Numbered from the stretch's first letter, positions 35,110 through 43,663 are shown. The stretch is 64,000 nucleotides of DNA from an uncultured Eubacteriales bacterium (GCA_900319635.1 ONPF01000003.1:156157-220156), one strand, 5' to 3'. The notes: a model not told the origin generated them from the sequence alone. Numbers and translations are program-made.

Positions 35110-35993
35110 CTTTTGCCAAAGGCAAAAAAATAGCAGCCAGAAGCACCGAAATCCTTGCGGCGCTTCTGGCTTTGCTGCTGATCGCGGCCGGGATCTCCGC
35201 TTTCGTGTGCAGCCGTGTGATCAAAGTTACGCAGTATGATGTAGAGCTTGACGGGATCACCAATCCCGTCAAGCTCGTTGTCGTCTCCGACATACACGGA
35301 AAGGTTTTCGGAGACGACAACGAGCCGCTCTGTGAGCTTGTTGCGGCGCAGGAGCCGGACGCCATCGTGCTGCTGGGCGATCTGTTTCCCTCCGACTTTC
35401 AGGAAGCTGACGCCGCCTATGTCCTGCATTTGACGGAACAGATGCAGAGCATCGCGCCGGTCTATTTTGCCATGGGAAACCACGAGAAAAGTTATACCGC
35501 GCGCTACGGTGACACCTGGATCGATGCGATCAAGGACACCGGGGCAACCGTGTTTGACGAGACCTGTTTAGACCTGGAGCTGCGCGGCAATACCATCCGC
35601 TTTGGCGGCAGTATGGGGCACGGGTATCTCTTTGGACGGACGGAGGAGCAGTTTGAAGCGTCCTCAGACTATAAGATCCTGACGGAAATGCAGGAGAGCC
35701 CCTATCCCGCGATCCTGCTGGCACACTGGCCGGACACGGTGGCGCTCAGCGACGGGCCGCAGCGCTGGAAAATTGACCTGGTCCTCTGCGGGCACACCCA
35801 CGGCGGGGTGGTGCGCGTGCCCGGAATCGGCGGCGTCTATGCTCCGCTGCAGGGCTGGTGGCCCAAATATGACTACGGAGAATTCCGGCTCAACGCACAG
35901 ATGCGCATGATCATCACCTCCGGACTCTCCGGACACGGTCAAGTGCCGCGGATTTTCAACTTACCAGAAATCTGCGTGATAAACCTGCATTGA
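35106..35993 (+). CDS. Membrane-anchored calcineurin-like metallophosphoesterase (YkuE/YaeI-like)
   Basis: 295 residues from the ATG at 35106 that overlaps the capG stop (ATGA). One N-terminal membrane helix (about 15-35) is followed by the phosphoesterase core: SDIHG (61-65), LLGDLFPSD, MGNHE and CGHTHGG, all metal ligands present. YkuE-like members have been linked to lipid-linked or wall substrates, for example undecaprenyl-pyrophosphate-type or UDP-diacylglucosamine-type hydrolysis. Coupling to the UDP-L-FucNAc genes is notable but does not reveal the substrate. Confidence 0.82.
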   Translation: MTFAKGKKIAARSTEILAALLALLLIAAGISAFVCSRVIKVTQYDVELDGITNPVKLVVVSDIHGKVFGDDNEPLCELVAAQEPDAIVLLGDLFPSDFQEADAAYVLHLTEQMQSIAPVYFAMGNHEKSYTARYGDTWIDAIKDTGATVFDETCLDLELRGNTIRFGGSMGHGYLFGRTEEQFEASSDYKILTEMQESPYPAILLAHWPDTVALSDGPQRWKIDLVLCGHTHGGVVRVPGIGGVYAPLQGWWPKYDYGEFRLNAQMRMIITSGLSGHGQVPRIFNLPEICVINLH

Positions 35994-36125
35994 TGCAAAA
36001 TGCTGGAAAGATCCGGGCCAATCTGTACTTGCGTTCTGATGCCACGGTGTGATAAAGTAACATATATAGAAAACAGATTCGGACGCACTTAAGCGATAGC
36101 GATCAACAAATGAGAGGTGAAGCCC

Positions 36126-37208
36126 ATGTACGGACAGGAGCGAAAACGATATGCAGCGCTGGACATTGCCAAAGGGATCGGTATCCTGTTGGTGGTGCTG
36201 GGGCATTGCCCGCAGATCTGGACGCCGGCGAAGCAGTGGATCTTCTCCTTCCATGTGCCGCTGTTTTTCCTCATCGCCGGAATGGTTTGGGACAGGACGA
36301 CTCATGAAGAAAACGGCTTTCTGAACGGCGCCTTTCTGGCAAAGAAGGCGATCCGGCTTCTGGTGCCCTGTTTCCTGTGGGGAGCAGCCTATATGCTGGC
36401 ACGGATGCTGGTGTCCCGCTCCTTTAAGCCGGAGAGCGTTCTGTGGCTTCTCTACAACAGCCAGAGGAGCCTTTCCGTTCCCAGGGCCGGCAGCCTGACT
36501 GCGCTGTGGTTTTTGAGCTGCATGTTCGTGACGGTGTGCCTGTTTGAAGGAATTCAGCACCTCCTTCGCAAAACGAAACAGCGCGAGTGGATCCTGCTTG
36601 GCCTGAGCCTGGTATTTGCAGCATTGGGCCTTTTTCTGCCGCGGCTTGCAATCGGATACCCCTGGAATGTGGATATTGCCATGCTGGGACTTGCGCTGAT
36701 GATATGGGGGAGCCTTTTGAAGCAGATCATGGAAAAGCTGGAGGAGAAACAGGGGCTCTGTCTGCTGATCAGCCTGGTGTCTCTTGCCATCCTGACCCTG
36801 ACCTACCGACTGAATCTGCAGGGCCTGCCCGATCATTATGTGGACGTCTCCAACAGACAATTCGGGAATCCTGCGCTTTTCCTTCTGGACGCCCTGTGCG
36901 GAAGCGTCTTTGTCCTCTCGCTCTCGGTGTTTTTGAGCGGCTTTTCTCTGCTTCAGCTGCCGCTCTGCAGAATGGGCAGAGATACGATCCCGCTTCTGCT
37001 GATCCACAAGCCGGTGGTTTTGGCGATGGGTGTGGTGTTCGGAAAGATGGCCGTTTCCGTGTCGGCGGCGCTTGCGATCGAGTTCGTGCTGGCGATCGTG
37101 ATCAGCGAGGGGATCTATGTCCTGACTTCCCCCTTCTTCCCGTTCCTGTATGGAGAGAGCAGATGCTTCGGCATCGAGTCGGGCAGAACCATATCACGCT
37201 ACAGATAA
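36126..37208 (+). CDS. Membrane acyltransferase (acyltransferase-3 family, sugar O-acetylation)
   Basis: 360 residues from the ATG at 36126, with GAGAGGTG six bases upstream. About ten membrane segments. The family's catalytic His is in VVLGHCPQIW (about residue 27), followed by FSFHVPLFFLIAGM; near the C-terminus is GRDTIPLLLIHKP. These are the marks of OafA/NolL/WecH-like transmembrane acyltransferases that O-acetylate surface sugars. It lies between the FucNAc operon and the convergent hydroxyacid dehydrogenase, and probably decorates the same polymer. A weak promoter (TTGCGT ... GATAAA) may lie at about 36030-36056. Confidence 0.82.
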   Translation: MYGQERKRYAALDIAKGIGILLVVLGHCPQIWTPAKQWIFSFHVPLFFLIAGMVWDRTTHEENGFLNGAFLAKKAIRLLVPCFLWGAAYMLARMLVSRSFKPESVLWLLYNSQRSLSVPRAGSLTALWFLSCMFVTVCLFEGIQHLLRKTKQREWILLGLSLVFAALGLFLPRLAIGYPWNVDIAMLGLALMIWGSLLKQIMEKLEEKQGLCLLISLVSLAILTLTYRLNLQGLPDHYVDVSNRQFGNPALFLLDALCGSVFVLSLSVFLSGFSLLQLPLCRMGRDTIPLLLIHKPVVLAMGVVFGKMAVSVSAALAIEFVLAIVISEGIYVLTSPFFPFLYGESRCFGIESGRTISRYR

Positions 37209-37240
37209 TCCATAATATTTTCTTGTTTCAGACAGAAAGA

Positions 37241-37282
37241 AAAACACAGCTGCTTTGGCCTTGGCCGAAGCAGCTGTGTTTT
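37241..37282. terminator. Bidirectional terminator
   Basis: 20-bp arms (37241-37260 and 37263-37282) with a single mismatch form a strong GC-rich stem flanked by AAAA and TTTT. It ends the acyltransferase transcript rightward and the dehydrogenase transcript leftward. Confidence 0.85.
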
Positions 37283-37283
37283 G

Positions 37284-38147
37284 TCATTTATCAAGATTTT
37301 TTAGAATAAGTTCGCTTAGCCTGTGGGCGTTCCCTTCTCCCACGAAGCTGTTGTGGGGCGTGATCAGAACCTTTTCCGCGTCCCAGAGGGGGCTCTGCGG
37401 ATCCAGCGGCTCCTCTGCGAACACGTCCAGAACGGCGGCGCAGCACAGGTCTTCCAGCTCCACAACCGGGCCGCGGGAAATGTTGACAAGAACGGCGTCC
37501 GGCTTCAGCTGACAGGCCTTGACCAGGCCGCGGGTTTCCGCTGTCAGCGCGAGGGTAACGATCAAAACGTCCGCCGTTTCGATCTCCCGGGAAAGCGCGT
37601 CGAGGCTGACGATGCAGTCAAAATACCGCAGTTCTTTCACCGTGCGGTTTACACCCACTACCTGACAGCCGAAGGCCTGGAAGCGTTTTGCGCATTCCGT
37701 GCCCACATCACCGCAGCCGACGATGACGACCCGTTTCCCGGCAAGCTCCCGCAGCTCCCGGTTTTTCTGCCAGACATGGGCGTCCTGCTGCAGCTGAAAA
37801 CGGGGAAGATCCTTATAGATCGAAAGCACCCCGGCTATGGCGAACTCCGCCATGGGAACGGAGTACACGCCCCGTGCGTTATGGATCTCGATCCCTTTCT
37901 CGCGGACATAGTCCAGGGGCACGCGGTCAAAGCCGACGCTGGTGAGCTGAATAAAGCGCAGGTTGGGGAAGACTTCGATGGAGTGATGCAGAAACAGACC
38001 GTTGCAGATGGTCCCCTCGACCCAAGCCGGGTCGCAGGGGAGGGGATCGGCCTCCTGCTGCAGAAAAACGATCTCGTGTCCGAGCTTTTGAAGCTGAGGA
38101 ATGTGCGCTTCGGCTTCATTCCACGCCCCGGTAAGTAATAGATGCAT
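37284..38147 (-). CDS. NAD-dependent D-2-hydroxyacid dehydrogenase family protein
   Basis: 287 residues, somewhat shorter than the usual 310-330. The Rossmann motif VVIVGCGDVGTECAKRF is present, with the catalytic set: Arg in NISRGPVVE, Glu in DVFAEEPLD and His in TPHNSFVGEG. It reduces a 2-keto acid or oxidises a 2-hydroxy acid. It follows an HpcH-type aldolase by 11 bases, in a transcript that starts with the priming sugar transferase. Aldolase plus dehydrogenase could produce a hydroxyacid building block or ether-linked acid substituent for the polymer; this is inference from context. Confidence 0.82.
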   Translation of the reverse strand: MHLLLTGAWNEAEAHIPQLQKLGHEIVFLQQEADPLPCDPAWVEGTICNGLFLHHSIEVFPNLRFIQLTSVGFDRVPLDYVREKGIEIHNARGVYSVPMAEFAIAGVLSIYKDLPRFQLQQDAHVWQKNRELRELAGKRVVIVGCGDVGTECAKRFQAFGCQVVGVNRTVKELRYFDCIVSLDALSREIETADVLIVTLALTAETRGLVKACQLKPDAVLVNISRGPVVELEDLCCAAVLDVFAEEPLDPQSPLWDAEKVLITPHNSFVGEGNAHRLSELILKNLDK

Positions 38148-38158
38148 ATTATTCTGAC

Positions 38159-39010
38159 TTAGCGATTTTGCTTAGCTTCCAATTCTTCCACGGCGTTGCG
38201 CACCGCGGCCTCCAGCTCCTTGCGATTTTCTGTGAAATAGCGCGCATGCCGGGCACATTCTTCTTCCAGGGTGCGGATCTCGCGGACACCGCGGAAGAAA
38301 ATCTCCTCCACCGCGTCCATATCAACGTAACGGTCTACGTTGCAAAACGACCGGGACAAAATGGCCATTTGAGAGCCGAGCCAATAGTGCTCCTTGATGA
38401 TCATCTCTGCCGGGACAAGACCCCGGCCAAGGGATGCGATCCCGCCGAAGCCGTAAAAAATCCCTTTCTGCCGGATCTTTCGGCAAAGCCGCTCAACGGT
38501 TCCGTCGGTGAGAAGCTCAAACATAAAGCGCTTCCCGTACCCGATGCTGAGATCATTGATCCCAATGTGGATCTCGTCGATCCCGGGGATGAGAAGAATC
38601 TCGTTCAGAGCATCAACGGCCTCGGGCGTCTCCAGCAGGAGCATGGTCTTGACCCGCCCGTTTACGATCCGCAGAAAACGCTTCACTTCCGCAACGGTCT
38701 TAAAGTACGGGAGCATAACGATGTCTGCGCCGGCCTGGATGGCTGCCTCGATCTCCTCCTCAGAGGAGGTATACTCGCTGGTCTTCTCGTGGATGGGATT
38801 CACCCGCACAAGCAGCTCGGACTGGGTCAGAACGCTGCGGAGAACAGAAATGTCACGAATCGTGTGATGGTTTTGAACCGTGTCAAGATTGCCCTGCCTT
38901 TCGGCTTTTCCGATATACTCCATGTCGACAAAGATGCGGTCAACGCCGTTTTTCTCGGCAATCAGGGCGATCTCCGGCCGATTTGTGATATACATCAGCT
39001 TGAGCGGCAT
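38159..39010 (-). CDS. HpcH/HpaI aldolase (citrate lyase beta-like) family protein
   Basis: 283 residues with the TIM-barrel metal site of class II pyruvate aldolases: FVDMEYIGKAERQG near the N-terminus, MLLLETPEAVDALNEI with the metal-binding Glu, and IHIGINDLSIGYG with the metal-binding Asp. The family performs retro-aldol cleavage or aldol condensation with pyruvate or acetyl-CoA. AAGGAG precedes the start. The C-terminal tail is long, helical and charged. Within a capsule locus it may prepare a carbon fragment for the adjacent hydroxyacid dehydrogenase. Confidence 0.78.
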   Translation of the reverse strand: MPLKLMYITNRPEIALIAEKNGVDRIFVDMEYIGKAERQGNLDTVQNHHTIRDISVLRSVLTQSELLVRVNPIHEKTSEYTSSEEEIEAAIQAGADIVMLPYFKTVAEVKRFLRIVNGRVKTMLLLETPEAVDALNEILLIPGIDEIHIGINDLSIGYGKRFMFELLTDGTVERLCRKIRQKGIFYGFGGIASLGRGLVPAEMIIKEHYWLGSQMAILSRSFCNVDRYVDMDAVEEIFFRGVREIRTLEEECARHARYFTENRKELEAAVRNAVEELEAKQNR

Positions 39011-39049
39011 GGCAGTCCAACTCCTTTTCTATTTTTCAAACAAAGGAAT

Positions 39050-39682
39050 TCAGTCAGATTTGGAGTCTACAGTGGCTCCGTTGTTGACATTATCTGCACG
39101 GGAAAAAACCTTGAAAACGGTGATGAAGAAGATTTTGCAATCCAGCAGGAAGGAAACATGATCGACATACCAGCAGTTCAGCTCGATTCGCTTGTGCCAT
39201 TCCACGGCCTTGCGCCCGTTGATCTGCGCCCAGCCGGTGATGCCGGGACGGACGTCGAACATATGGAGCTGCTCTTTGGTGTATTTGTCAACCGTCCAGG
39301 GGTGGTAGGTCAAAGGCGGTCTGGGCCCGATGAGAGACATGTCGCCCTTGAGGATATTGAAAAGCTGGGGAAGCTCATCCAGGGAGAGGGCGCGCAGAAT
39401 ACGCCCTGTACGCGTGACGCGCTCGTCGCCGGCTTCGGAATAAACGCCGGAGCCGGTATGCTCGGCGTTGTGTACCATGGACCGAAACTTGTACATGGAG
39501 AACACTTTGCCTTTTAGCCCAAGGCGATCCTGGCGGAAGAGCACAGGCTTCCCGGCGTCAAGAAGGACGGCCAGCGCGCACAGGAGCATCAGAGGCGACG
39601 ATATGATCAGCGCAAGAAAGGAGATCAGCAGATCCAAAGCGCGCTTTGTGAAAAGAGAATAAAGGCTTCTTTTCGATCTCAA
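39050..39682 (-). CDS. Undecaprenyl-phosphate sugar phosphotransferase (priming enzyme)
   Basis: About 210 residues if the TTG at 39682 is used; this start has AGGTGG eight bases upstream, while the longer frame from 39703 (also TTG) has no ribosome site. Monotopic sugar-transferase family: KRALDLLISFLALIISSPLM as the membrane re-entrant helix, LFRQDRLGLKGK, MYKFRSMV, LRALSLDELPQLFNI, DMSLIGPRPPL and VRPGITGWAQINGR. It transfers the first sugar-phosphate onto undecaprenyl phosphate and starts repeat-unit synthesis. It is the first gene of a leftward transcript with the aldolase and dehydrogenase. Confidence 0.88.
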   Translation of the reverse strand: MRSKRSLYSLFTKRALDLLISFLALIISSPLMLLCALAVLLDAGKPVLFRQDRLGLKGKVFSMYKFRSMVHNAEHTGSGVYSEAGDERVTRTGRILRALSLDELPQLFNILKGDMSLIGPRPPLTYHPWTVDKYTKEQLHMFDVRPGITGWAQINGRKAVEWHKRIELNCWYVDHVSFLLDCKIFFITVFKVFSRADNVNNGATVDSKSD

Positions 39683-39703
39683 GACAAGTTCCACCTGTTC
39701 CAA

Positions 39704-39965
39704 TAAAATAATACAATACGAGGCTTATCCCAAATTAAAACCCGGAAAGCAACAACAAATGGATGGGTTATCATAACGCAAAACAACCCACCTTAATGGA
39801 ATTTCATCTCATTATAACAAACCTGAACACAAAAAGCAAATCATTCTTATCGATTATGCAAAAAGTATGCACTTGAATGTGATTATAGTTTCCTGCGAAG
39901 ACCTTTATAAAAGATCGAATACTGTCAAGCCCTGAGGAAATAGAATAGCTTTGGGGTGAAAGTGA
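39704..39965. other. AT-rich intergenic region between divergent genes
   Basis: It must hold the promoters of the priming transferase (leftward) and sigK (rightward). A short hairpin (GGATGGGTT with AACAACCCACC) lies at about 39760-39790. I could not assign boxes confidently; a sigma-E type promoter for sigK would be expected but the match is not clear by eye. Confidence 0.4.
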
Positions 39966-40661
39966 ATGGAAACGGCATTGTTTTTGCTGCTGCAGAGCAT
40001 GTTCTGGATGCTGCGGATCGCGCCGGGAGGGTCTTTCCCGCGGCCGCTGAGCAAAAGTGAAGAGAGTGATTGCCTCGCACGCTGGGCAGAGGGAGATGTG
40101 GAGGCGCGCAACAAGCTGGTGGAGCACAATCTGCGCCTGGTGGCCCACATCGTCAAAAAATACTATGCGCAGACGGACGATGCAGAGGATCTGATCTCCA
40201 TCGGAACCATCGGCCTCATCAAGGGCATCAACACCTACAGAGCGGAGAAGGGGGTAAAGCTCTCCTCTTATGTGAGCCGCTGCATCGAAAACGAGATTCT
40301 GATGGCCTTTCGCGGGGCGCGCAAGAGCGCGGGGGACGTGAGCCTGTCAGAGGCGCTGGATGTGGAAGAAGACGGGGGCAGCCTGTCCATCCTGGATGTA
40401 CTGGCACAGGAGGACGATCTCTGCGAGCAGGTGGGAAGGGCGGAGATCCACAGCAAACTCCAGCGTGCGATCCAGACCGCGCTTACCGATCGGGAGGCGG
40501 AGATTATCCGTCTGCGCTACGGATTGAGCGGCGGGGAGCCGCAGACCCAGCGACAGCTTGCGGAACGCTTTTCCATCAGCCGCAGCTATGTCTCCCGCAT
40601 CGAAAAGCGCGCCCTGGAAAAGCTGCGGGATGCGCTGGGAGATGGGATCGAATTGCCGTAG
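39966..40661 (+). CDS. sigK: Sporulation sigma factor SigK (with pro-sequence)
   Basis: 231 residues. Region 2 contains EHNLRLVAHIVKKYY and DLISIGTIGLIKGI, region 4 a helix-turn-helix with RQLAERFSISRSYVSRIEKRAL in pieces. The opening hydrophobic segment METALFLLLQSMFWMLRIAP before SFPRPLS corresponds to the inhibitory pro-sequence of pro-sigma-K, so membrane-linked processing by a SpoIVFB-like protease is likely. The gene is continuous, with no skin-type insertion. SigK drives late mother-cell genes during sporulation; the host is therefore probably a spore former. Confidence 0.92.
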   Translation: METALFLLLQSMFWMLRIAPGGSFPRPLSKSEESDCLARWAEGDVEARNKLVEHNLRLVAHIVKKYYAQTDDAEDLISIGTIGLIKGINTYRAEKGVKLSSYVSRCIENEILMAFRGARKSAGDVSLSEALDVEEDGGSLSILDVLAQEDDLCEQVGRAEIHSKLQRAIQTALTDREAEIIRLRYGLSGGEPQTQRQLAERFSISRSYVSRIEKRALEKLRDALGDGIELP

Positions 40662-40699
40662 AAGGAAGCCGGAGTGGGGGACATAGCCGGAAAAAGCTC

Positions 40700-40728
40700 T
40701 TGTATTTCGGATAAAATGGTGCTATAAT
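40700..40728 (+). promoter_or_regulatory. Sigma-A promoter of the carboxypeptidase gene
   Basis: TTGTAT (40700-40705) and consensus TATAAT (40723-40728), 17 bp apart, about 40 bases before the start. Confidence 0.7.
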
Positions 40729-40770
40729 AACCTAACTCATGGGGTGTAAAGCCATGGGAAAACAAAGGAA

Positions 40771-41592
40771 GTGAGGTGGGCGATTCTGGACTGGAAAAAG
40801 ATTGCGTGGCTGGTTTCCATGGGCTTGTTGTGCCTGGCGCTGATCGCGTGCGTCTCCGCGCGTATCGATGCCGCCGTGAATCATCCGGACAATGTGGATC
40901 CCGACGCCACCAAAGCTCCCGTCATCTCGCTGTCAACGCCGACGCCGGAACCTATCCAGGACGAATGGCCGGATATTGATATTACGCTCCCTCAGTATGC
41001 CATGGTCAACAGCTCCAAGCTTCTGGCTTCCTCTTATGTGCCAGACGTCTCCCAGATCAACGGCAGCTATATGATGTTTGATACGGCTGCGCTTCCCTAT
41101 CTGGAGGCCATGCTGCAGGATCTGCGGGATAACGGCTTTGGGGTGTATGTGGGCGGCGCTTACCGCTCCTATTCCTACCAGAAGGAGCGCTTTGACGGCA
41201 AATGCTACAACATTGCGCTGGAGATGGGTATCGAGGGCAAGGAGATTTGGCTGCTGCCGGAGTATCAGCTTGCAGTAGAAGAGGCAAAGAAGTACACCAT
41301 GGAGCCGGGCGCCAGCGAGCATCAGCTGGGGCTCGCCGTGGATTTGTACGACCGGCAGTATGTCGCTACCGACTACGACCATATGAACCAGCGCTTTTAT
41401 GAGTATCTGGACTCCATCTGCGCAAACTACGGTTTTATCAAGCGTTACCCCACCCGCAAGCTTCTGCTGACCGGCTGGGATGAACCCTGGCATTACCGCT
41501 ATGTGGGAGTGGAGGCTGCCACCTTCATCATGAACAACAACCTCTGCTATGAGGAGTTCTACGCGCACTACGTTCCCGATTTTGAATACTGA
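40771..41592 (+). CDS. D-Ala-D-Ala carboxypeptidase, VanY/DdcY-like (peptidase M15)
   Basis: 273 residues if the GTG at 40771 is used; the start is uncertain because the purine-rich GGAAGTGAGGTGG overlaps it. An N-terminal membrane anchor (WLVSMGLLCLALIACV, possibly a lipoprotein-like Cys) is followed by a Thr/Pro linker and the M15 catalytic domain: YVGGAYRSYSYQ, the zinc ligands in EHQLGLAVDLYD and EPWHYRYVG, with the catalytic Glu in the latter. It trims terminal D-Ala from wall peptides. No vancomycin-resistance genes are nearby, so a housekeeping wall-remodelling role is the simplest view. Confidence 0.88.
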   Translation: MRWAILDWKKIAWLVSMGLLCLALIACVSARIDAAVNHPDNVDPDATKAPVISLSTPTPEPIQDEWPDIDITLPQYAMVNSSKLLASSYVPDVSQINGSYMMFDTAALPYLEAMLQDLRDNGFGVYVGGAYRSYSYQKERFDGKCYNIALEMGIEGKEIWLLPEYQLAVEEAKKYTMEPGASEHQLGLAVDLYDRQYVATDYDHMNQRFYEYLDSICANYGFIKRYPTRKLLLTGWDEPWHYRYVGVEAATFIMNNNLCYEEFYAHYVPDFEY

Positions 41593-41597
41593 GGATC

Positions 41598-41626
41598 CGC
41601 AGCGGAGGCGAAGGGCTTCCGCTGCG
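41598..41626 (+). terminator. Probable terminator of the carboxypeptidase gene
   Basis: Nine-bp arms CGCAGCGGA (41598-41606) and TCCGCTGCG (41618-41626) followed by a short TTT. Moderate strength. Confidence 0.5.
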
Positions 41627-41654
41627 TTTCCATCCAATATCTTGCAAAAAAGGC

Positions 41655-41683
41655 TTGCATTCAACGCAAGATGGTGGTATACT
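41655..41683 (+). promoter_or_regulatory. Promoter of the rimP-nusA-infB operon
   Basis: TTGCAT (41655-41660) and TATACT (41678-41683), 17 bp apart, placed in front of a leader hairpin. Confidence 0.7.
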
Positions 41684-41710
41684 CACACAGTAAGGATTAT
41701 GGTTTATGGA

Positions 41711-41736
41711 GAGTGGGTTGTGACCCACTCTTTTTT
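41711..41736 (+). terminator. Leader terminator/attenuator upstream of rimP
   Basis: A perfect 8-bp stem GAGTGGGT / ACCCACTC with a TGTG loop is followed by six T residues, between the promoter and rimP. It has the form of an intrinsic terminator, so transcription of the operon would have to pass it. NusA, encoded downstream, is known to influence such hairpins and to autoregulate its operon; a feedback leader is the likely reading. Confidence 0.65.
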
Positions 41737-41768
41737 CAAGACTATTTCATGGATAGAGGGGGATGCGG

Positions 41769-42224
41769 ATGAGCAAAATCACCGAGAAGGTTTTTGCCCT
41801 TGCCAAACCGGTAGTGGAGGAGGAGGGCTGCTCCCTCTGGGACGTGGAGTACCTGCGGGAGGCCGGCACCTGGTATCTGCGGATTTATATTGATAAGGAA
41901 GGCGGCGTCTCCATCGACGACTGCGAGCACATCAGCCGGCGGCTGGATCCCATCCTGGATGAGGCGGACCCCATTCCGGAGAGCTATGTGTTTGAGGTTG
42001 GCTCCGCCGGAGCGGAACGGGAACTCAAGCGCCCCTCGGATTTTGAGCAGTTCATGGGGCATGAGGTGGAGCTGAAGCTCTATAAGCCGCTGAAGGGGAG
42101 AAAATCCTTTGTCGGCGTCCTGTCCGGCTATGAGGACGGCACTGTGACGATCACCGTGGGGGACGAAGAGCTGCCTTTCACCGCGGCGGAGACCGCGCAG
42201 GTTCGCCTTCACGTTTCTTTTTAA
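41769..42224 (+). CDS. rimP: Ribosome maturation factor RimP
   Basis: 151 residues from the ATG at 41769, which has AGAGGGGG at good spacing; the ATG at 41763 is too near to it. Family motifs WDVEYLREAGTWYLRIYID, CEHISRRLDPILDE and YVFEVGSAGAERELKRP are present, the last being the conserved LEVSSPGxxRxL region. It assists maturation of the 30S subunit. First gene of the classical translation/transcription operon. Confidence 0.93.
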   Translation: MSKITEKVFALAKPVVEEEGCSLWDVEYLREAGTWYLRIYIDKEGGVSIDDCEHISRRLDPILDEADPIPESYVFEVGSAGAERELKRPSDFEQFMGHEVELKLYKPLKGRKSFVGVLSGYEDGTVTITVGDEELPFTAAETAQVRLHVSF

Positions 42225-42264
42225 CAGAAAATACAAGTTGCAAGAATAGAATGGAGAGTTACAA

Positions 42265-43317
42265 ATGAACGCTGAATTCTTTGAGGCCATTGAAGCCATC
42301 GAAAAGGAAAAGGGGATTCCCCGCGGCTATATGTACGACAAGATCAAGCAGGCCATGCTGGCCGCTTTCCGCAAGGATAACCCCGAATGCGAGGATAACG
42401 TGGCCATCGACCTGGACGAGGAGAAGAGCCGGATCGAGATGTATGTCACCAAGACCGTGGTGGACGAGGTGGAGGATCCCAGCCATGAGATCAATCTGGA
42501 GGCTGCCAAGAAGCTCAGCCGCCGCGCGAAGCTGGGCGATACGGTGAACATCCCCGTCGAGACCAAGAAGTTCGGCCGCATCGCCGCCCAGCAGGCCAAG
42601 CAGATCATTACCCAGGGCATCCGGGAAGCGGAGCGCGGCATTATCTATGAGGAGTTTACTTCCAAGGAGCATGAGATCCTGACGGGCGTGGTGTCCCATA
42701 TCGAGCCCCGCAACGGCAGCGTCTCCATCCGCATCTCCTCCAACAGCGAGTTTACCGAGGCCATGCTTTCCGCCGGCGAGCGCATCAAGAACGAGGTGCT
42801 CAAGGAAGGCGACCGCATCAAGGTCTATGTGGTGGAGGTTCGCAACTCCGGCCGCGGCCCCCAGGTGCTTATCAGCCGCACCCACCCCGGCCTTGTGAAA
42901 CGCCTGTTCGAGCTGGAAGTGCCTGAGATCTTTGACGGCACCGTGGAGATCAAGTCCATTGCCCGTGAGGCCGGCAGCCGCACCAAGATGGCCGTCTGGT
43001 CTGCCGATCCCAATGTGGATCCCATCGGCTCCTGCGTCGGCCCCAAGGGCGGTCGTGTCGCCAGCATCGTGAACGAGCTGGGCGGCGAGAAGATCGACAT
43101 CGTGAAGTACAGCGAGGTGCCGGAGGAGTATATTGCCGCGGCGCTCTCTCCGTCCGAGGTGGTCAGCGTGACCATGCAGGAGGACGGGAAGAGCTGCCGG
43201 GTCATCGTGCCGGACAATCAGCTGTCCCTGGCCATCGGTAAGGAAGGGCAGAACGCCCGCCTGGCCGCCAAGCTCACCGGCTATAAGATCGACATCAAGC
43301 CCGCCAGCGAGGCGTGA
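42265..43317 (+). CDS. nusA: Transcription termination/antitermination factor NusA
   Basis: 350 residues. N-terminal RNA-polymerase-binding domain (FFEAIEAIEKEKGIPRGYM), S1 domain (about 130-200, ending VLISRTHPG), and two KH domains with DPIGSCVGPKGGRV and LAIGKEGQNARLAAKLTG. No C-terminal acidic repeats, as normal for Firmicutes. Forty bases after rimP. Confidence 0.95.
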   Translation: MNAEFFEAIEAIEKEKGIPRGYMYDKIKQAMLAAFRKDNPECEDNVAIDLDEEKSRIEMYVTKTVVDEVEDPSHEINLEAAKKLSRRAKLGDTVNIPVETKKFGRIAAQQAKQIITQGIREAERGIIYEEFTSKEHEILTGVVSHIEPRNGSVSIRISSNSEFTEAMLSAGERIKNEVLKEGDRIKVYVVEVRNSGRGPQVLISRTHPGLVKRLFELEVPEIFDGTVEIKSIAREAGSRTKMAVWSADPNVDPIGSCVGPKGGRVASIVNELGGEKIDIVKYSEVPEEYIAAALSPSEVVSVTMQEDGKSCRVIVPDNQLSLAIGKEGQNARLAAKLTGYKIDIKPASEA

Positions 43318-43390
43318 GTGAAAGTTTTGAGTTTTGAGATTTGAGTTTTGAGAAGAAGCGAGCTTCTTCAGACGAAAGGAGGCGGCAGGG

Positions 43391-43663
43391 ATGCCTGCGC
43401 AGAAGAAAATACCCATGCGGCAGTGTCTCGGCTGCCGGGAAATGAAGCCCAAGCGGGAGCTGATCCGTGTGGTTCGCTCGCCGGAGGGGGAAATCAGCCT
43501 GGATTTTCGGGGGAAAGCCAACGGACGGGGCGCGTATCTGTGCCCGAACGGGGATTGCCTCAAGAAAGCGGTGAAGAGCAGGGCGCTGGAGCGCGCGTTC
43601 AGCGCCGCGATCCCGAGCGAAATTTATGATCGCCTGCGCGAGGAAATGGAGCGGGGCGAGTGA
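43391..43663 (+). CDS. rnpM: RNase P modulator RnpM (YlxR)
   Basis: 90 residues with the family signature MRQCLGCREMKPKRELIRVV, FRGKANGRGAYLCPN and CLKKAVKSRALERAF. YlxR/RnpM binds the RNase P RNA and modulates its activity. AAAGGAGG precedes the start. The 70-base gap before it holds an imperfect GTTTTGAG/ATTTGAG micro-repeat (43324-43351), which also appears to replace the usual tight spacing. Confidence 0.92.
   Translation: MPAQKKIPMRQCLGCREMKPKRELIRVVRSPEGEISLDFRGKANGRGAYLCPNGDCLKKAVKSRALERAFSAAIPSEIYDRLREEMERGE

Noticed and set aside
40754-40774. Six-codon leader peptide before the carboxypeptidase
   Set aside because: ATG GGA AAA CAA AGG AAG TGA could couple translation to the GTG start, but such a short frame is expected by chance and has no clear ribosome site.
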